The notes below the pieces were generated by a model, which was given only the letters and a program-made list of their open reading frames with translations, had not been told where the DNA came from and did not search any database. A stretch of 64,000 nucleotides of DNA from Nocardioides oleivorans. GTDB lineage: Bacteria; Actinomycetota; Actinomycetes; Propionibacteriales; Nocardioidaceae. The stretch covers positions 62,001 through 126,000 of the forward strand of contig NZ_SDWT01000003.1 in the NCBI RefSeq assembly GCF_004137255.1. Direction: 5' to 3'. Numbering within the stretch: position 1 is the first letter of the stretch; the number at the start of each line of letters is the position of its first letter. The position numbers were made by a program, and so were the translations under genes. Positions 48,017 to 57,117 of this stretch are shown piece by piece.

Positions 48017-49825
48017 ATGACTGACACGGTTACTCGCGAGTTCGGCACCGTCGGCGTGATCGGCCTGGGCACGATGGGCGCCGGCATCACCGAGGTCTTC
48101 GCCCGCAACGGCCACCGGGTGATCGGGGTCGAGGTCAACGACGCCGGCGTCGAGCGGGGCCGCCAGCACCTCGAGCACTCGACCGGGCGGGCCGTGAAGC
48201 GCGAGAAGATGACCGAGGCGGAGCAGGCCGAGCTGCTCGGCCGGATCACCCTCACCACCGACATGCGCGACCTGGCCGAGGCCGACCTGGTCGTCGAGGC
48301 GGTCGTGGAGTCGCTGGAGGTCAAGAAGGCGATCTTCCGGACGCTGGACGACATCGTCCGTCCCGACGCGGTGCTGGCCACCAACACCTCCTCCCTCAGC
48401 GTCACCGAGATCTCCACCGCCAACTCCAGCCCCGGTCGGGTCGTCGGCGTGCACTTCTTCAACCCCGCGCCGGTGCAGGACCTCGTCGAGATCATCCGCA
48501 CGGTCGTGACCGAGCCCGACGTGCTCGCCGACGTGCAGGGGCTGCTCGTCGCGCTGGGCAAGAACCCGGTCGTCTGCGGCGACAAGGCCGGCTTCATCGC
48601 CAACACCCTCCTCTTCGGCTACCTCAACCACGCGGTCTCGATGTACGAGGGCAAGTACGCCTCCCGCGAGGACATCGACGCCGCCATGCGCTTCGGCTGC
48701 GGCTACCCCATGGGACCGCTCGCCCTGCTCGACCTGATCGGGCTCGACACGGCCTACGAGATCCTCGACACGATGTACAAGCAGGGCCGCGACCGGCTCC
48801 ACGCACCGGCGCCGATCCTCAAGCAGTACGTCACCGCGGGCCTGCTGGGTCGCAAGTCGGGCCGCGGCTTCTACACCTACGAGACGCCCGACTCACCCGT
48901 CGTGGTCGCCGACTCGCTCACCCCGAGCGCCGACGACCAGCCGCGGCTGCGCCACGACATCCGGCTCGTCGGCGTCGTCGGCACCGGCACGATGGCGTCG
49001 GGCATCGTCGAGGTCTTCGCCAAGGCCGGCTACGACGTGCTCTTCACCGGTCGTGGCCAGGACAAGCTCGACGGGGTGGTCGCGGCCATCACGAAGAACT
49101 TCGACAAGCAGATCCAGCGCGGCCGCGCGACGGAGGAGCAGAAGGTCGAGGTGCTCGGCCGGGTGCGGGGCACCACCTCGCTCGACGACCTCGCGGACGT
49201 CGACCTCGTGGTGGAGGCGATCGCCGAGGACCTCGCGATCAAGACGACGCTCTTCGAGAACCTCGACGAGATCTGTCGGGGCGGTCGGGGAGGGGCGGGC
49301 GCGATCCTGGCGACCACCACCTCGTCACTCCCGATCATCTCGATGGCCAGGGTGACCTCGCGTCCCCAGGACGTCATCGGCATGCACTTCTTCAACCCGG
49401 CCGCGATCATGAAGCTCGTCGAGGTGGTCTCGACCGTGGCCACCGACGACGCCGTCACCGAGACGGTGCTGGCGCTGTGCGACCAGGTCGGCAAGGTGGC
49501 CGTGAAGTGCGGCGACCGGGCCGGGTTCATCGTCAACGCGCTGCTGTTCCCCTACCTCAACGACGCGGTGAAGATGCTCGAGGCGCACTACGCGACCGCC
49601 GACGACATCGACGTCGCGATGAAGCAGGGCTGTGCCCTCCCGATGGGACCGTTCGAGCTGCTCGACGTGGTCGGCAACGACGTCTCCCTCGCGATCCAGA
49701 AGGAGCTCTACCTCGAGTTCCGCGAGCCCGGGTTCTCCCCGGCCCCGCTGCTCGAGCACCTCGTCACCGCGGGCTACCTCGGTCGCAAGACGGGCCGCGG
49801 CTTCCGGGACCACGGCGCGCGCTGA
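48017..49825 (+). CDS. 3-hydroxyacyl-CoA (3-hydroxybutyryl-CoA) dehydrogenase, internally duplicated
   Basis: This 602-residue protein is two complete dehydrogenase units in tandem, at about residues 10-295 and 312-598. Each has an NAD loop (VGVIGLGTMGAG; VGVVGTGTMASG), the catalytic histidine in GVHFFNPAP or GMHFFNPAA, an NTSS/TTSS motif, and a C-terminal dimer domain ending in YLGRKTGRGF-like sequence. It interconverts 3-hydroxyacyl-CoA and 3-ketoacyl-CoA, in beta-oxidation or the ethylmalonyl-CoA pathway. No enoyl hydratase domain is present. Its stop lies four bases from the convergent hydrolase gene. Confidence 0.9.
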   Translation: MTDTVTREFGTVGVIGLGTMGAGITEVFARNGHRVIGVEVNDAGVERGRQHLEHSTGRAVKREKMTEAEQAELLGRITLTTDMRDLAEADLVVEAVVESLEVKKAIFRTLDDIVRPDAVLATNTSSLSVTEISTANSSPGRVVGVHFFNPAPVQDLVEIIRTVVTEPDVLADVQGLLVALGKNPVVCGDKAGFIANTLLFGYLNHAVSMYEGKYASREDIDAAMRFGCGYPMGPLALLDLIGLDTAYEILDTMYKQGRDRLHAPAPILKQYVTAGLLGRKSGRGFYTYETPDSPVVVADSLTPSADDQPRLRHDIRLVGVVGTGTMASGIVEVFAKAGYDVLFTGRGQDKLDGVVAAITKNFDKQIQRGRATEEQKVEVLGRVRGTTSLDDLADVDLVVEAIAEDLAIKTTLFENLDEICRGGRGGAGAILATTTSSLPIISMARVTSRPQDVIGMHFFNPAAIMKLVEVVSTVATDDAVTETVLALCDQVGKVAVKCGDRAGFIVNALLFPYLNDAVKMLEAHYATADDIDVAMKQGCALPMGPFELLDVVGNDVSLAIQKELYLEFREPGFSPAPLLEHLVTAGYLGRKTGRGFRDHGAR

Positions 49826-49829
49826 GGCC

Positions 49830-50699
49830 TCACCGGGAGCCGACGAGCGCGGCGGCGACCTGCTGCGCTGCGGTGTCGCCGACGAGCACCGTGTAGTGGT
49901 TGGTGTCAGGCACCTCGGCGACGGTGAGCCGCTCCGACTCGGCCCGTGCCGTGGCGACGGCGGCCTCGGGCAGCATGCCGCCGGCCTGGTCGAGCATGCC
50001 GCGCGGAGCGACCAGCAGGTGGGCGGGCACCGCCAGGTCGCGCACGGCGGCCGCGATCTCCTCGCCGCGCAGGACGAGCTCTCGCCCCGACGTGCGTACG
50101 GCGTCCTCCTGGGCGCGGGCCCGCACCCCGTCGGCGGTGACGAGGGCGTCGTAGCGCGCGTAGGCCTCGAAGTCGTCGGACCAGTACGGACCCATCGCCG
50201 GGTGTGCGCGGAAGAACTCGACGTAGGCCTGCTCGTCGGCGTAGGTCGTCCGCAGGCGCTCGATCATCGGCCCGACCGCTGCATCGAGCACGGCGTCGAC
50301 CTCGACCCCGGGCGGCACCGGGAGCGGGAGACCGCCGTCCACGAGGACGAGCCGTGGGGCGGTGCCGGGGAACAGCCGGTCCACACCGAGCGCGACGTAG
50401 GCACCCAGCGAGTGGCCCGCGAGCACCTCGGCCCCGGTCGCGGCGACGACGTCGCGGGCGTCGCGCGCGAGGTCGTCGACGCCGAAGGGGGCCGGGAGGT
50501 CACGCGAGCGGCCGCGCCCCCGCAGGTCGAGCGCGACCAGGCGCCAGTCGGCCGGCAGGTGCCGGGCGACCGCCGCCCAGGACATGGCGTTGGCGGTGAT
50601 GCCGTGCAGGGCGACCGCCACGCGTGGACCGGAACCCCACGTGAGCGCGTGGATCCGGCCGACGTCGACGTCGAAGTGCTCGCTCGTGGAAGAGGTCAT
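49830..50699 (-). CDS. alpha/beta hydrolase
   Basis: This 289-residue hydrolase has the oxyanion region ALHGITANAMSW near residue 27, the nucleophile elbow AGHSLGAY near 95 (Ser in GHSLG), and the C-terminal histidine in VPDTNHYTVL near 270. The substrate is unknown. TAGACA lies six bases before ATG 50699, a possible leaderless promoter. Confidence 0.87.
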   Translation of the reverse strand: MTSSTSEHFDVDVGRIHALTWGSGPRVAVALHGITANAMSWAAVARHLPADWRLVALDLRGRGRSRDLPAPFGVDDLARDARDVVAATGAEVLAGHSLGAYVALGVDRLFPGTAPRLVLVDGGLPLPVPPGVEVDAVLDAAVGPMIERLRTTYADEQAYVEFFRAHPAMGPYWSDDFEAYARYDALVTADGVRARAQEDAVRTSGRELVLRGEEIAAAVRDLAVPAHLLVAPRGMLDQAGGMLPEAAVATARAESERLTVAEVPDTNHYTVLVGDTAAQQVAAALVGSR

Positions 50700-50737
50700 G
50701 ACGCCTGTCTAGCACCGGAGGGGGCAGCCGTCGCTGG

Positions 50738-51199
50738 TCAGTCGAGGCAGAACTCGTTGCCCTCGGGGTCGGCCATCACGAGGTGGCCGTGCGTCATCGG
50801 CGGCTCGGGCTCGCGCCGCTCGACCCGGGTGGCGCCGAGGGCGACCAGGCGCTCGCACTCGGTCTCGAGCGCGGCCATCCGCTCGTTGCCCTGGAGACCC
50901 GGGGCTGCGCGGAGGTCGAGGTGGACCCGGTTCTTCGCGGTCTTGCCCTCGGGCACGCGCTGGAAGAACAGGCGGGGCCCGTCGCCGTCGGGGTCCTCGG
51001 CCGCGGACGCGGAGTTCCACTCCGACTCCGGCACGCCCACCCGCTCGAGGAACGCGTGCCAGGCGTCGAAGGGGTCCTGGCCCGGCTCCAGCGTCGTCCC
51101 GGGTGGTGGCGGGTTGACGTAGCCCATGGCCTCGGCCCAGAAGCGCGAGAGCCCCTGGGGGTCGTGGGCGTCGAAGGTCACCTGGATGGTCCGGCTCAT
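50738..51199 (-). CDS. VOC-family (glyoxalase-like) protein
   Basis: This 153-residue protein has two beta-alpha-beta units of the vicinal-oxygen-chelate fold. Candidate metal residues are a histidine in NRVHLDLRA and a glutamate in the C-terminal MADPEGNEFCL strand. Members include bleomycin-resistance-like and glyoxalase-like proteins; no specific substrate can be given. ATG 51199 is preferred over ATG 51208 because CAGGAT stands seven bases before it. Confidence 0.83.
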   Translation of the reverse strand: MSRTIQVTFDAHDPQGLSRFWAEAMGYVNPPPPGTTLEPGQDPFDAWHAFLERVGVPESEWNSASAAEDPDGDGPRLFFQRVPEGKTAKNRVHLDLRAAPGLQGNERMAALETECERLVALGATRVERREPEPPMTHGHLVMADPEGNEFCLD

Positions 51200-51258
51200 G
51201 ACCGACATCCTGCCGCTGCCCACCGACAGCGGGTAGGGCGTCGCGGGCCCGGAGCTGC

Positions 51259-53676
51259 TCAGCGGTTGTCGACGACGAGCGCCGCGAGCCGCGCGCGGGT
51301 GTTGATGTCGAGCTTGCGGTAGATGTGGGTGAGGTGCGCGTCGACGGTGCGCGGCGAGACGAAGAGCTCCTCGGCGATCTGCCGGCTGGTCAGCCCGTGC
51401 GAGACCCGGTCGGCGACCTGCCGCTCGGCCGCGGTCAGGGTGTCGAGCACCGAGGGCGCACTCGTCGTGGCCCGGTTGAAGATCGCGGTGATGAGCGCGA
51501 CGGCCTCGGCGGACAAGTCGTCGCCGTTGATCCACTCCTCCGGCGCGCGGTGTGCGGGAGCCACGTCGTAGTCGGCGGAGTAGCCCCACCGGACCGCCAG
51601 CCGCGGGGTGCGGAGGGCGAACGCCGCCGCCGCCAGCGAGCGCGCCTCGGAGAGCTCGCGCAGCCGCGCGACCCCGGCGAGGCCGTCGAGCACGTCGGCG
51701 GCGCGCAGCGGCAGCTGCATCGTGCGGGCCTGCTCGAGCGCGGTGAGGTACGTCGTGGTGGCCTGGTCGAGGTCGCCGAGGTCCACCAGTGCCCGGCCGA
51801 GCAGCAGCCGCGCCTCGACCGCGTCGCGACCCAGGCGGGCGGAGTCGGCGAGCGCGACGACGTCAGCGGCCAGTCCGGCGGCCTGTCGCGCCTCGCCGCG
51901 GACGAGCAGGTCGCGGCCGTCCTGCGCGAGCACCGGGAGCCGTACGGCCCACGGCAGCGTCTCGCGCACCACCTCGGTGGCCTGCCAGGCCGGGTCGATG
52001 CCACGCAGGAGGGTCTCGGCGAGCAGGCAGACGCGGTCCTCGGCGAGCTCGCGTGCCTCGACGACCACCGCCCGCGCACCGGCGACCGCCTCGGCGACGC
52101 GTCCCTGCTCGAGGGCGATCCGCGCCAGCACGGTGCGGGCCGAGAGGTCGATCCAGCGCTCGTCGCGGCTGGAGCGTGCGGGCATCGCGTCCCCCGCGGC
52201 CTGGGCCGCCTCGGCGAAACGGCCCTGCGAGGCGTAGACGTCGGCGAGGGTGCGGGTCGCCTGCCGGCGCATCGACCCCTCGGGGTCGAGGTCGATGGCC
52301 CGCTTCGCCTCCCGCTCGGCGCTCGCCAGGTCGCCGGCGTCGAGGTGCATCTCGGCGCGGATCGAGGCGGTCTTGGCCAGCTGCTCCTCCGGCCGCGGCG
52401 CGGCCGAGGCGTGCTCGTCGGCGCGGTCGAGCAGCCAGAGGCCCTCGTAGGTGCCGCGCATCTCGGAGGCGGCGATCCCGGCACGGCGCGCGATCTGGGC
52501 ACCGATCTCGGACGGTCCGTCGCCACTGGCGAGCGCGCCCTCGAGCACCTCGAGCGCCTCGCGGGCACGCATGGAGGTGTAGAGGGAGGAGAAGATCCGG
52601 TTGGCCACCGAGTAGCCGTCGGCGCGCGTCTCGGGGTTCGCGCACGCGGTGAGCACCGCGTGCCGCATGGCCGGCAGGTCGCGCAGCCACTCGGCGTCCG
52701 CGGCGCCGTAGTTGTCGTGCTCCGGGGCGTGGCTCTCGGCCCAGGTGAGCAGCCCGGCGTCGACCGCGACTGAGTCGTCCTCGCGCGCGAGCACGCGGGC
52801 GCGTCCGCGGATGGGGGAGAGCATGTCGAACTGCCCGCGGTGGTCGACCTCGACGAGGCTGCGCCGGACGAGGTTGCCGACGAGCTCGGCCGCCTCGGGC
52901 ACGGAGACCTCCAGGACCTGGGCGAGCACACCGAGGCCGGCCGGGAAGTCGAGCAGGCCGATGCGTCGCAGCGCGGTCGCGCTGGCGTCGTCGAGCAGGT
53001 CGTGGGCGGAGTCGACGGCCTGGTCGAGGCTGACGGTCGACATCGCGTTGCTGAGGCCGACCAGCGCCGACTGCACGGCCACCTGCTCGATGAGGAGCGG
53101 CAGGCCACCGGTCGCGCTCAGGAGGCGGCGTACCTCGTGGGCCTGGGCGGTGAGGTCGACCGGCTGTCCTCCTGCCGAGCGGATCCGGCGCAGGAAGAGC
53201 TCGACCGCGGGACCGTCGAGCGGCGCGCGGGAGTGCGGCACCGGCAACGGCCCGACGCGCACGACGGACTCGTGGGGCTCGCCGGCGGTCGTGCGGGCGG
53301 TGACCACCACGCGCGCGTCCGACGTGCTCTCGAGGACGGACTGCAGCACCGGGCCGGCGCCGGTCGCGTCGAGGTCGAGTCCGTCGAGCACGAGCACCAG
53401 GTCGTGCCCGTCGACCGCACGACCCAGCGCGCCGAGGAGCGAGTCGCCGGGAGCGGTCTCGGCGTCGAGGCTCGCCAGCGCCGCGACCAGCACCTCGTCG
53501 GTGCTGCGCAGGCTGCGCGCGTCGACCCAGCAGGTCGTGCCCTCGGGCGCCACGTGGCGCACGACGAGCGTCTTGCCGCTGCCCGGAGGACCGACGACGG
53601 TGACCCAGCGGGACTCCTCCAGGGCCTGCGCCAGCGCGCGCCGGACGTCGTCGCGACCGAGGCACGGGGAGAGCAC
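51259..53676 (-). CDS. large LuxR-family ATPase regulator
   Basis: This 805-residue regulator has an N-terminal NTPase domain with Walker A GPPGSGKT (residues 29-36) and Walker B-like LVLVLDGLDL near 97. A long helical, TPR-like middle follows, ending in a LuxR helix-turn-helix near 740-805 (LTAAERQVADRVSHGLTSRQIAEELFVSPRTVDAHL). This is the LAL/MalT-like plan, in which ligand and ATP binding control activation. Target genes are unknown. GTG 53676 has TAGATT seven bases upstream. Confidence 0.9.
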   Translation of the reverse strand: MLSPCLGRDDVRRALAQALEESRWVTVVGPPGSGKTLVVRHVAPEGTTCWVDARSLRSTDEVLVAALASLDAETAPGDSLLGALGRAVDGHDLVLVLDGLDLDATGAGPVLQSVLESTSDARVVVTARTTAGEPHESVVRVGPLPVPHSRAPLDGPAVELFLRRIRSAGGQPVDLTAQAHEVRRLLSATGGLPLLIEQVAVQSALVGLSNAMSTVSLDQAVDSAHDLLDDASATALRRIGLLDFPAGLGVLAQVLEVSVPEAAELVGNLVRRSLVEVDHRGQFDMLSPIRGRARVLAREDDSVAVDAGLLTWAESHAPEHDNYGAADAEWLRDLPAMRHAVLTACANPETRADGYSVANRIFSSLYTSMRAREALEVLEGALASGDGPSEIGAQIARRAGIAASEMRGTYEGLWLLDRADEHASAAPRPEEQLAKTASIRAEMHLDAGDLASAEREAKRAIDLDPEGSMRRQATRTLADVYASQGRFAEAAQAAGDAMPARSSRDERWIDLSARTVLARIALEQGRVAEAVAGARAVVVEARELAEDRVCLLAETLLRGIDPAWQATEVVRETLPWAVRLPVLAQDGRDLLVRGEARQAAGLAADVVALADSARLGRDAVEARLLLGRALVDLGDLDQATTTYLTALEQARTMQLPLRAADVLDGLAGVARLRELSEARSLAAAAFALRTPRLAVRWGYSADYDVAPAHRAPEEWINGDDLSAEAVALITAIFNRATTSAPSVLDTLTAAERQVADRVSHGLTSRQIAEELFVSPRTVDAHLTHIYRKLDINTRARLAALVVDNR

Positions 53677-53683
53677 GGAGATG

Positions 53684-53715
53684 AATCTATCCCGCTACGT
53701 AGGTGAGTTACGTAG
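53684..53715 (-). promoter_or_regulatory. promoter region of LuxR gene with TACGTAG repeats
   Basis: TAGATT (53689-53684, minus strand) is the -10 candidate. CTACGTAG at 53695-53702 and TTACGTAG at 53708-53715 repeat TACGTAG with a 13-base period over the spacer and -35 zone, a possible autoregulatory site. The remainder up to 53900 holds nothing I recognise. Confidence 0.4.
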
Positions 53716-53900
53716 TCCTACGGATGCTGGCCCGGACCGATTCGCGGGAGTCTTCTCGTACGCCGGGGGAGACGGGACCGCACGAGGGGATGGCCCCGCA
53801 GCCCACCGGTCGTGTCTCAGGGCAGGTCGCACGCCGTCGGGGGGTGGTGTGCGACCTGCTCTTGCACGTCCGGACGGGGTCCCGGGTTGCGGCGCGACCG

Positions 53901-53906
53901 TACGCT
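53901..53906 (+). promoter_or_regulatory. candidate -10 box (TACGCT)
   Basis: TACGCT is six bases before ATG 53913. Confidence 0.5.
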
Positions 53907-53912
53907 GAGGCC

Positions 53913-54674
53913 ATGGGAATCGTGCTCCTGCTGGTCGTGCTCGGCGGTCTGACGGCGGTCGCCGTGGCCGCTGGGAAGTCCGGCAAGAAGCGCGAGCTGG
54001 CCCGGGCCGAGGCCGAGGTCGCGCCCGTGAAGAAGCTCGCCGAGGAGGACGTCACCGCCCTCGGCGTGGAGCTGCAGGACCTCGACATGGACCTCGCGGG
54101 CTCTGAGCTCGACGCCGGCGCCAACGCCGACTACCAGCGAGCGCTCGACTCCTACGAGTCGGCGAAGACCGCAGCCGCCGGGCTGACCCGCCCCGAGGAC
54201 GTCCGCCACGTCACCGAGATCCTCGAGGACGGCCGCTACGCGATGGCGTGCGTCCGGGCGCGCGTCGACGGCCGCCCGCTGCCTCAGCGCCGCCCGCCGT
54301 GCTTCTTCGACCCGCGCCACGGGCTGTCCGTCGCCGACGTGCCGTGGACCCCGCCTGGTGGCAGCCAGCGCGACGTCCCGGCCTGCGCCCTCGACGTCGA
54401 GCGGGTGCGTGCGGGCGCCGAGCCCGACATCCGCAAGGTCATGGTCGGCTCGCGGCGGGTGCCCTACTGGCAGGGTGGCCGGGCCTACCAGCCCTATGCC
54501 CAGGGCTACTTCGGCGCCTTCTCGCCGATGGACTGGATGTTCATGGGCATGCTCTTCGGAGGTGGCTTCGACGGCCTGGGCGAGGGCATCGGCGACATCG
54601 GGGAGGGCCTCGGCGACATGTTCGGCGGGATCGGCGACGGCATCGGCGACCTGTTCGACGGCTTCGACTTCTGA
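53913..54674 (+). CDS. hypothetical membrane-anchored protein with Gly/Asp/Phe tail
   Basis: I do not recognise this 253-residue protein. It starts with a membrane helix (MGIVLLLVVLGGLTAVAVAA), then a charged, probably coiled-coil stretch (about 25-95). A cysteine-bearing region has PPCFFDPRHG near 130 and VPACALDVERVR near 155. An aromatic patch (YWQGGRAYQPYAQGYFGAF) leads to a tail of G(I/L)GD(I/M)-type repeats ending DLFDGFDF. The middle part is similar in style to TPM/YgcG-adjacent envelope proteins, but that is weak. The start follows TACGCT by six bases. Confidence 0.75.
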   Translation: MGIVLLLVVLGGLTAVAVAAGKSGKKRELARAEAEVAPVKKLAEEDVTALGVELQDLDMDLAGSELDAGANADYQRALDSYESAKTAAAGLTRPEDVRHVTEILEDGRYAMACVRARVDGRPLPQRRPPCFFDPRHGLSVADVPWTPPGGSQRDVPACALDVERVRAGAEPDIRKVMVGSRRVPYWQGGRAYQPYAQGYFGAFSPMDWMFMGMLFGGGFDGLGEGIGDIGEGLGDMFGGIGDGIGDLFDGFDF

Positions 54675-54723
54675 CCTGCGACCCTCGACCCGCCGGTCGA
54701 CGCGCGGCTGGGAGGATGTCGCC

Positions 54724-55503
54724 GTGAGCCTGCACCGCACCGAGCTCGGAGAGTCCGGACCGCTCGTGGTCTTCTGCCACGGCCTGTTCGGCCAGGGCAA
54801 GAACTGGACCCGGATCGCCAAGGCGCTCAGCACCGACCACCGGGTGCTGCTGCTCGACATGCCCAACCACGGCCGGTCGCCGTGGACCGAGTCCTTCGAC
54901 TACCTCGAGCTGGCCGACCTGGTCGCGGCCGAGCTGTCGTCGGGCGCGAGCGACGAGCCGGTCGAGCTGGTCGGGCACTCCATGGGCGGCAAGATCGCGA
55001 TGTGCGTGGCGCTGCGGCACCCGCAGCTCGTCGAGCGGCTCGCGGTCGTCGACATCGCGCCCGTGGCCTACGACAGCGGCCGCGAGTTCATCGGCTACAC
55101 GCAGACGATGCGCGCCCTCGACCTCGCCGGCCTGCAACGGCGCAGCGACGCCGACGAGGCGCTCCAGGAGGCCGTGCCCAACCCGGTCGTGCGCAGCTTC
55201 CTCCTCCAGAACCTCCGCCGCACCGAGGACGGCTGGCACTGGCAGCCCAACCTCGAGATGCTCGGCGAGCACATGTCCGCTCTGGCGGGCTGGCCCGACG
55301 AGGCGCTCGGCGAGTCGTCGTACGGCGGCCCGGTGCTGTGGGTCGGCGGGGCGAGGTCGGACTACATCGACGACGCGCACGCCGGCGAGATGGACCGCAG
55401 GTTCCCGCGCAACCGCCGGGTGCTGATCAAGGGCGCCGGGCACTGGGTGCACTCCGAGCAGCCGGCGATCTTCCTCGAGGTGCTGCGCCGGTTCCTGCGC
55501 TGA
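54724..55503 (+). CDS. alpha/beta hydrolase (YbfF-like)
   Basis: This 259-residue hydrolase has the HG oxyanion motif FCHGLFGQGKNW near residue 17, the nucleophile in LVGHSMGGK near 84 and the terminal histidine in GAGHWVHSEQP near 240. Esterases of the YbfF group share this pattern. GTG 54724 is preceded at six bases by GAGGAT. The convergent CGNR gene lies 34 bases downstream. Confidence 0.88.
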   Translation: MSLHRTELGESGPLVVFCHGLFGQGKNWTRIAKALSTDHRVLLLDMPNHGRSPWTESFDYLELADLVAAELSSGASDEPVELVGHSMGGKIAMCVALRHPQLVERLAVVDIAPVAYDSGREFIGYTQTMRALDLAGLQRRSDADEALQEAVPNPVVRSFLLQNLRRTEDGWHWQPNLEMLGEHMSALAGWPDEALGESSYGGPVLWVGGARSDYIDDAHAGEMDRRFPRNRRVLIKGAGHWVHSEQPAIFLEVLRRFLR

Positions 55504-55537
55504 ACCAGGCCGGCAGGACCGGGGAGGCCCGGGCGGA

Positions 55538-56074
55538 TCAGGCCTTCTGGCGCGCCCGGTAGGCGGCGACGGCCTCGCGGTTGCCGCAGGTCGTCGAGCA
55601 GTAGCGCCGCGAGCGGTTGCGCGACAGGTCGAGCACGACGTCGTCGCAGTCGTCGGCGGCGCAGCGGTCGAGCCGCGACATCTCGTCGGCGCGGATCACG
55701 TCGACCATGGCCATCGCGGTCTCGACGACGACGCGCTCGTCGAGCGGGCGGTCGGGGTCGATGGCGTGGAGGTGCCAGTCGAGGGCGTCGTGGCGCTGGA
55801 GCTGGGGAAGCGCCTTCGCGCGGGCGAGCATGCCGTTGACGATCTCGACCGCGGTGTCGCGCTCGGCGAGCAGGAGCTCCTTCAGCGCGGGCCGGAGGCG
55901 TCGTACGGCCTCGAGCTCGATCGCGTCGGCGTCGATCCGGCCGGAGTAGGACCAGCCGGCCAGGAACGCCGACAGGTCGGCCTCGCTGCCGAGCGGCTCG
56001 CCGGGCTCGTCGGAGGAGTTGGCCAGGGCGACGGCCGCTTGGAGCGACGCCTCGGTGTCATGCGCGAAAAGCAT
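55538..56074 (-). CDS. CGNR zinc-finger / ABATE-domain regulator
   Basis: This 178-residue protein has an N-terminal ABATE domain (about 10-125) and a C-terminal CGNR zinc finger: CAADDCDDVVLD, then RYCSTTCGNREAVAAYR. The four cysteines and the CGNR tetrad are intact. Such proteins are presumed stress-related transcription regulators. It is divergent from the EamA transporter across a 32-38 base promoter region and may control it. ATG 56074 has TAATGT six bases upstream. Confidence 0.88.
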   Translation of the reverse strand: MLFAHDTEASLQAAVALANSSDEPGEPLGSEADLSAFLAGWSYSGRIDADAIELEAVRRLRPALKELLLAERDTAVEIVNGMLARAKALPQLQRHDALDWHLHAIDPDRPLDERVVVETAMAMVDVIRADEMSRLDRCAADDCDDVVLDLSRNRSRRYCSTTCGNREAVAAYRARQKA

Positions 56075-56075
56075 G

Positions 56076-56108
56076 TTGACACATTACACGGCTCGTCCCT
56101 AGTGTCAT
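56076..56108. promoter_or_regulatory. overlapping divergent promoters
   Basis: Rightward: TTGACA (56076-56081), 18 bases, TAGTGT (56100-56105). Leftward: ATGACA (56108-56103), 16 bases, TAATGT (56086-56081). The two sets interlock, so the CGNR and EamA genes compete for or share control of one site. Confidence 0.6.
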
Positions 56109-57117
56109 GGGTGTGACGACGTTGACCCATGACACCACCTCGTCGAGGACGGCCGCCGGACTGACCCTCGCCGTGGCGTCCGCCGCCTCGTTCGGCCTCT
56201 CCGGCGCCCTCGCCCGCGGTCTGCTCGACACCGGCTGGAGCGCGGGCGCCACCGTCGCCCTCCGGATCGGCATCGCCGCCCTGGTGCTGGTCGTCCCCGG
56301 GGCCCTCGCCCTGCGCGGCCAGTGGCACCTGCTGCGCACCAACGCCGGCCTGATCGGCATCTACGGCATCGGGGCCGTGGCCGGGGCGCAGCTGTGCTTC
56401 TTCTACGCCGTCACCTACATGCAGGTCAGCGTCGCGCTGCTGCTCGAGTACACCGCTCCGGTCGCCGTCGTGGTGTGGCTGTGGCTGCGCCACGGCCAGC
56501 GCCCCTCGCGCCTGACGCTGCTCGGCGGCGCCATCGCCGCCGCCGGGCTGGTCCTCGTGCTCGACGTCGTCTCCGGCGCCGACCTCAGCACCGTCGGCGT
56601 GCTGTGGGCGCTCGCCGCGATGCTCGGCGTCACGACGTACTTCATCATCTCCGCCGACGAGGGCAACGGGCTTCCGGGGATCACGCTGGCGGCCGGTGGA
56701 CTCCTGGTCGGCGGCGCGATCCTGCTGGCCGCGGGCGCCAGCGGCGTCCTGCCCTTCCACGCCTCGACCGCGGACGCGGTCTACGACGGCTTCACGGTCG
56801 ACTGGTGGATCCCGGTCGTCGTGCTCGGCCTGGTCACGGCGGCCTTCTCCTACGTCACCGGGATCGCCGCCGGTCGTCGCCTCGGCAGCCGCCTGGCGTC
56901 GTTCGTGGCCCTCGGCGAGGTGCTGGCCGCCGTCGTCTGGGCCTGGCTCCTGCTGGGCGAGCTGCCCCGCCCGGTCCAGCTCGCGGGCGGGCTGCTCGTG
57001 CTCGCCGGCGTGGTGGTGGTCAAGCTCGGCGAGGGGCGTACGCCGCTCCTGGTGGAGCCGCTGCCCGACCCGGAGCCCCGGTCCGACCCTCGCGTCAGCG
57101 AGAGTCCTGCCGCTTGA
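56107..57117 (+). CDS. EamA (DMT) family transporter
   Basis: This 336-residue protein has ten predicted membrane helices in two EamA repeats, with typical short loops and the family segment YTAPVAVVVWLWL in the first half and FVALGEVLAAVVWAWLLLGE in the second. Export of metabolites or amino acids is likely; the substrate is unknown. The start may be GTG 56113, which is seven bases after TAGTGT; ATG 56107 lies only one base after it. The 3' end overlaps the convergent AI-2E gene by 23 bases. Confidence 0.88.
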   Translation: MGVTTLTHDTTSSRTAAGLTLAVASAASFGLSGALARGLLDTGWSAGATVALRIGIAALVLVVPGALALRGQWHLLRTNAGLIGIYGIGAVAGAQLCFFYAVTYMQVSVALLLEYTAPVAVVVWLWLRHGQRPSRLTLLGGAIAAAGLVLVLDVVSGADLSTVGVLWALAAMLGVTTYFIISADEGNGLPGITLAAGGLLVGGAILLAAGASGVLPFHASTADAVYDGFTVDWWIPVVVLGLVTAAFSYVTGIAAGRRLGSRLASFVALGEVLAAVVWAWLLLGELPRPVQLAGGLLVLAGVVVVKLGEGRTPLLVEPLPDPEPRSDPRVSESPAA

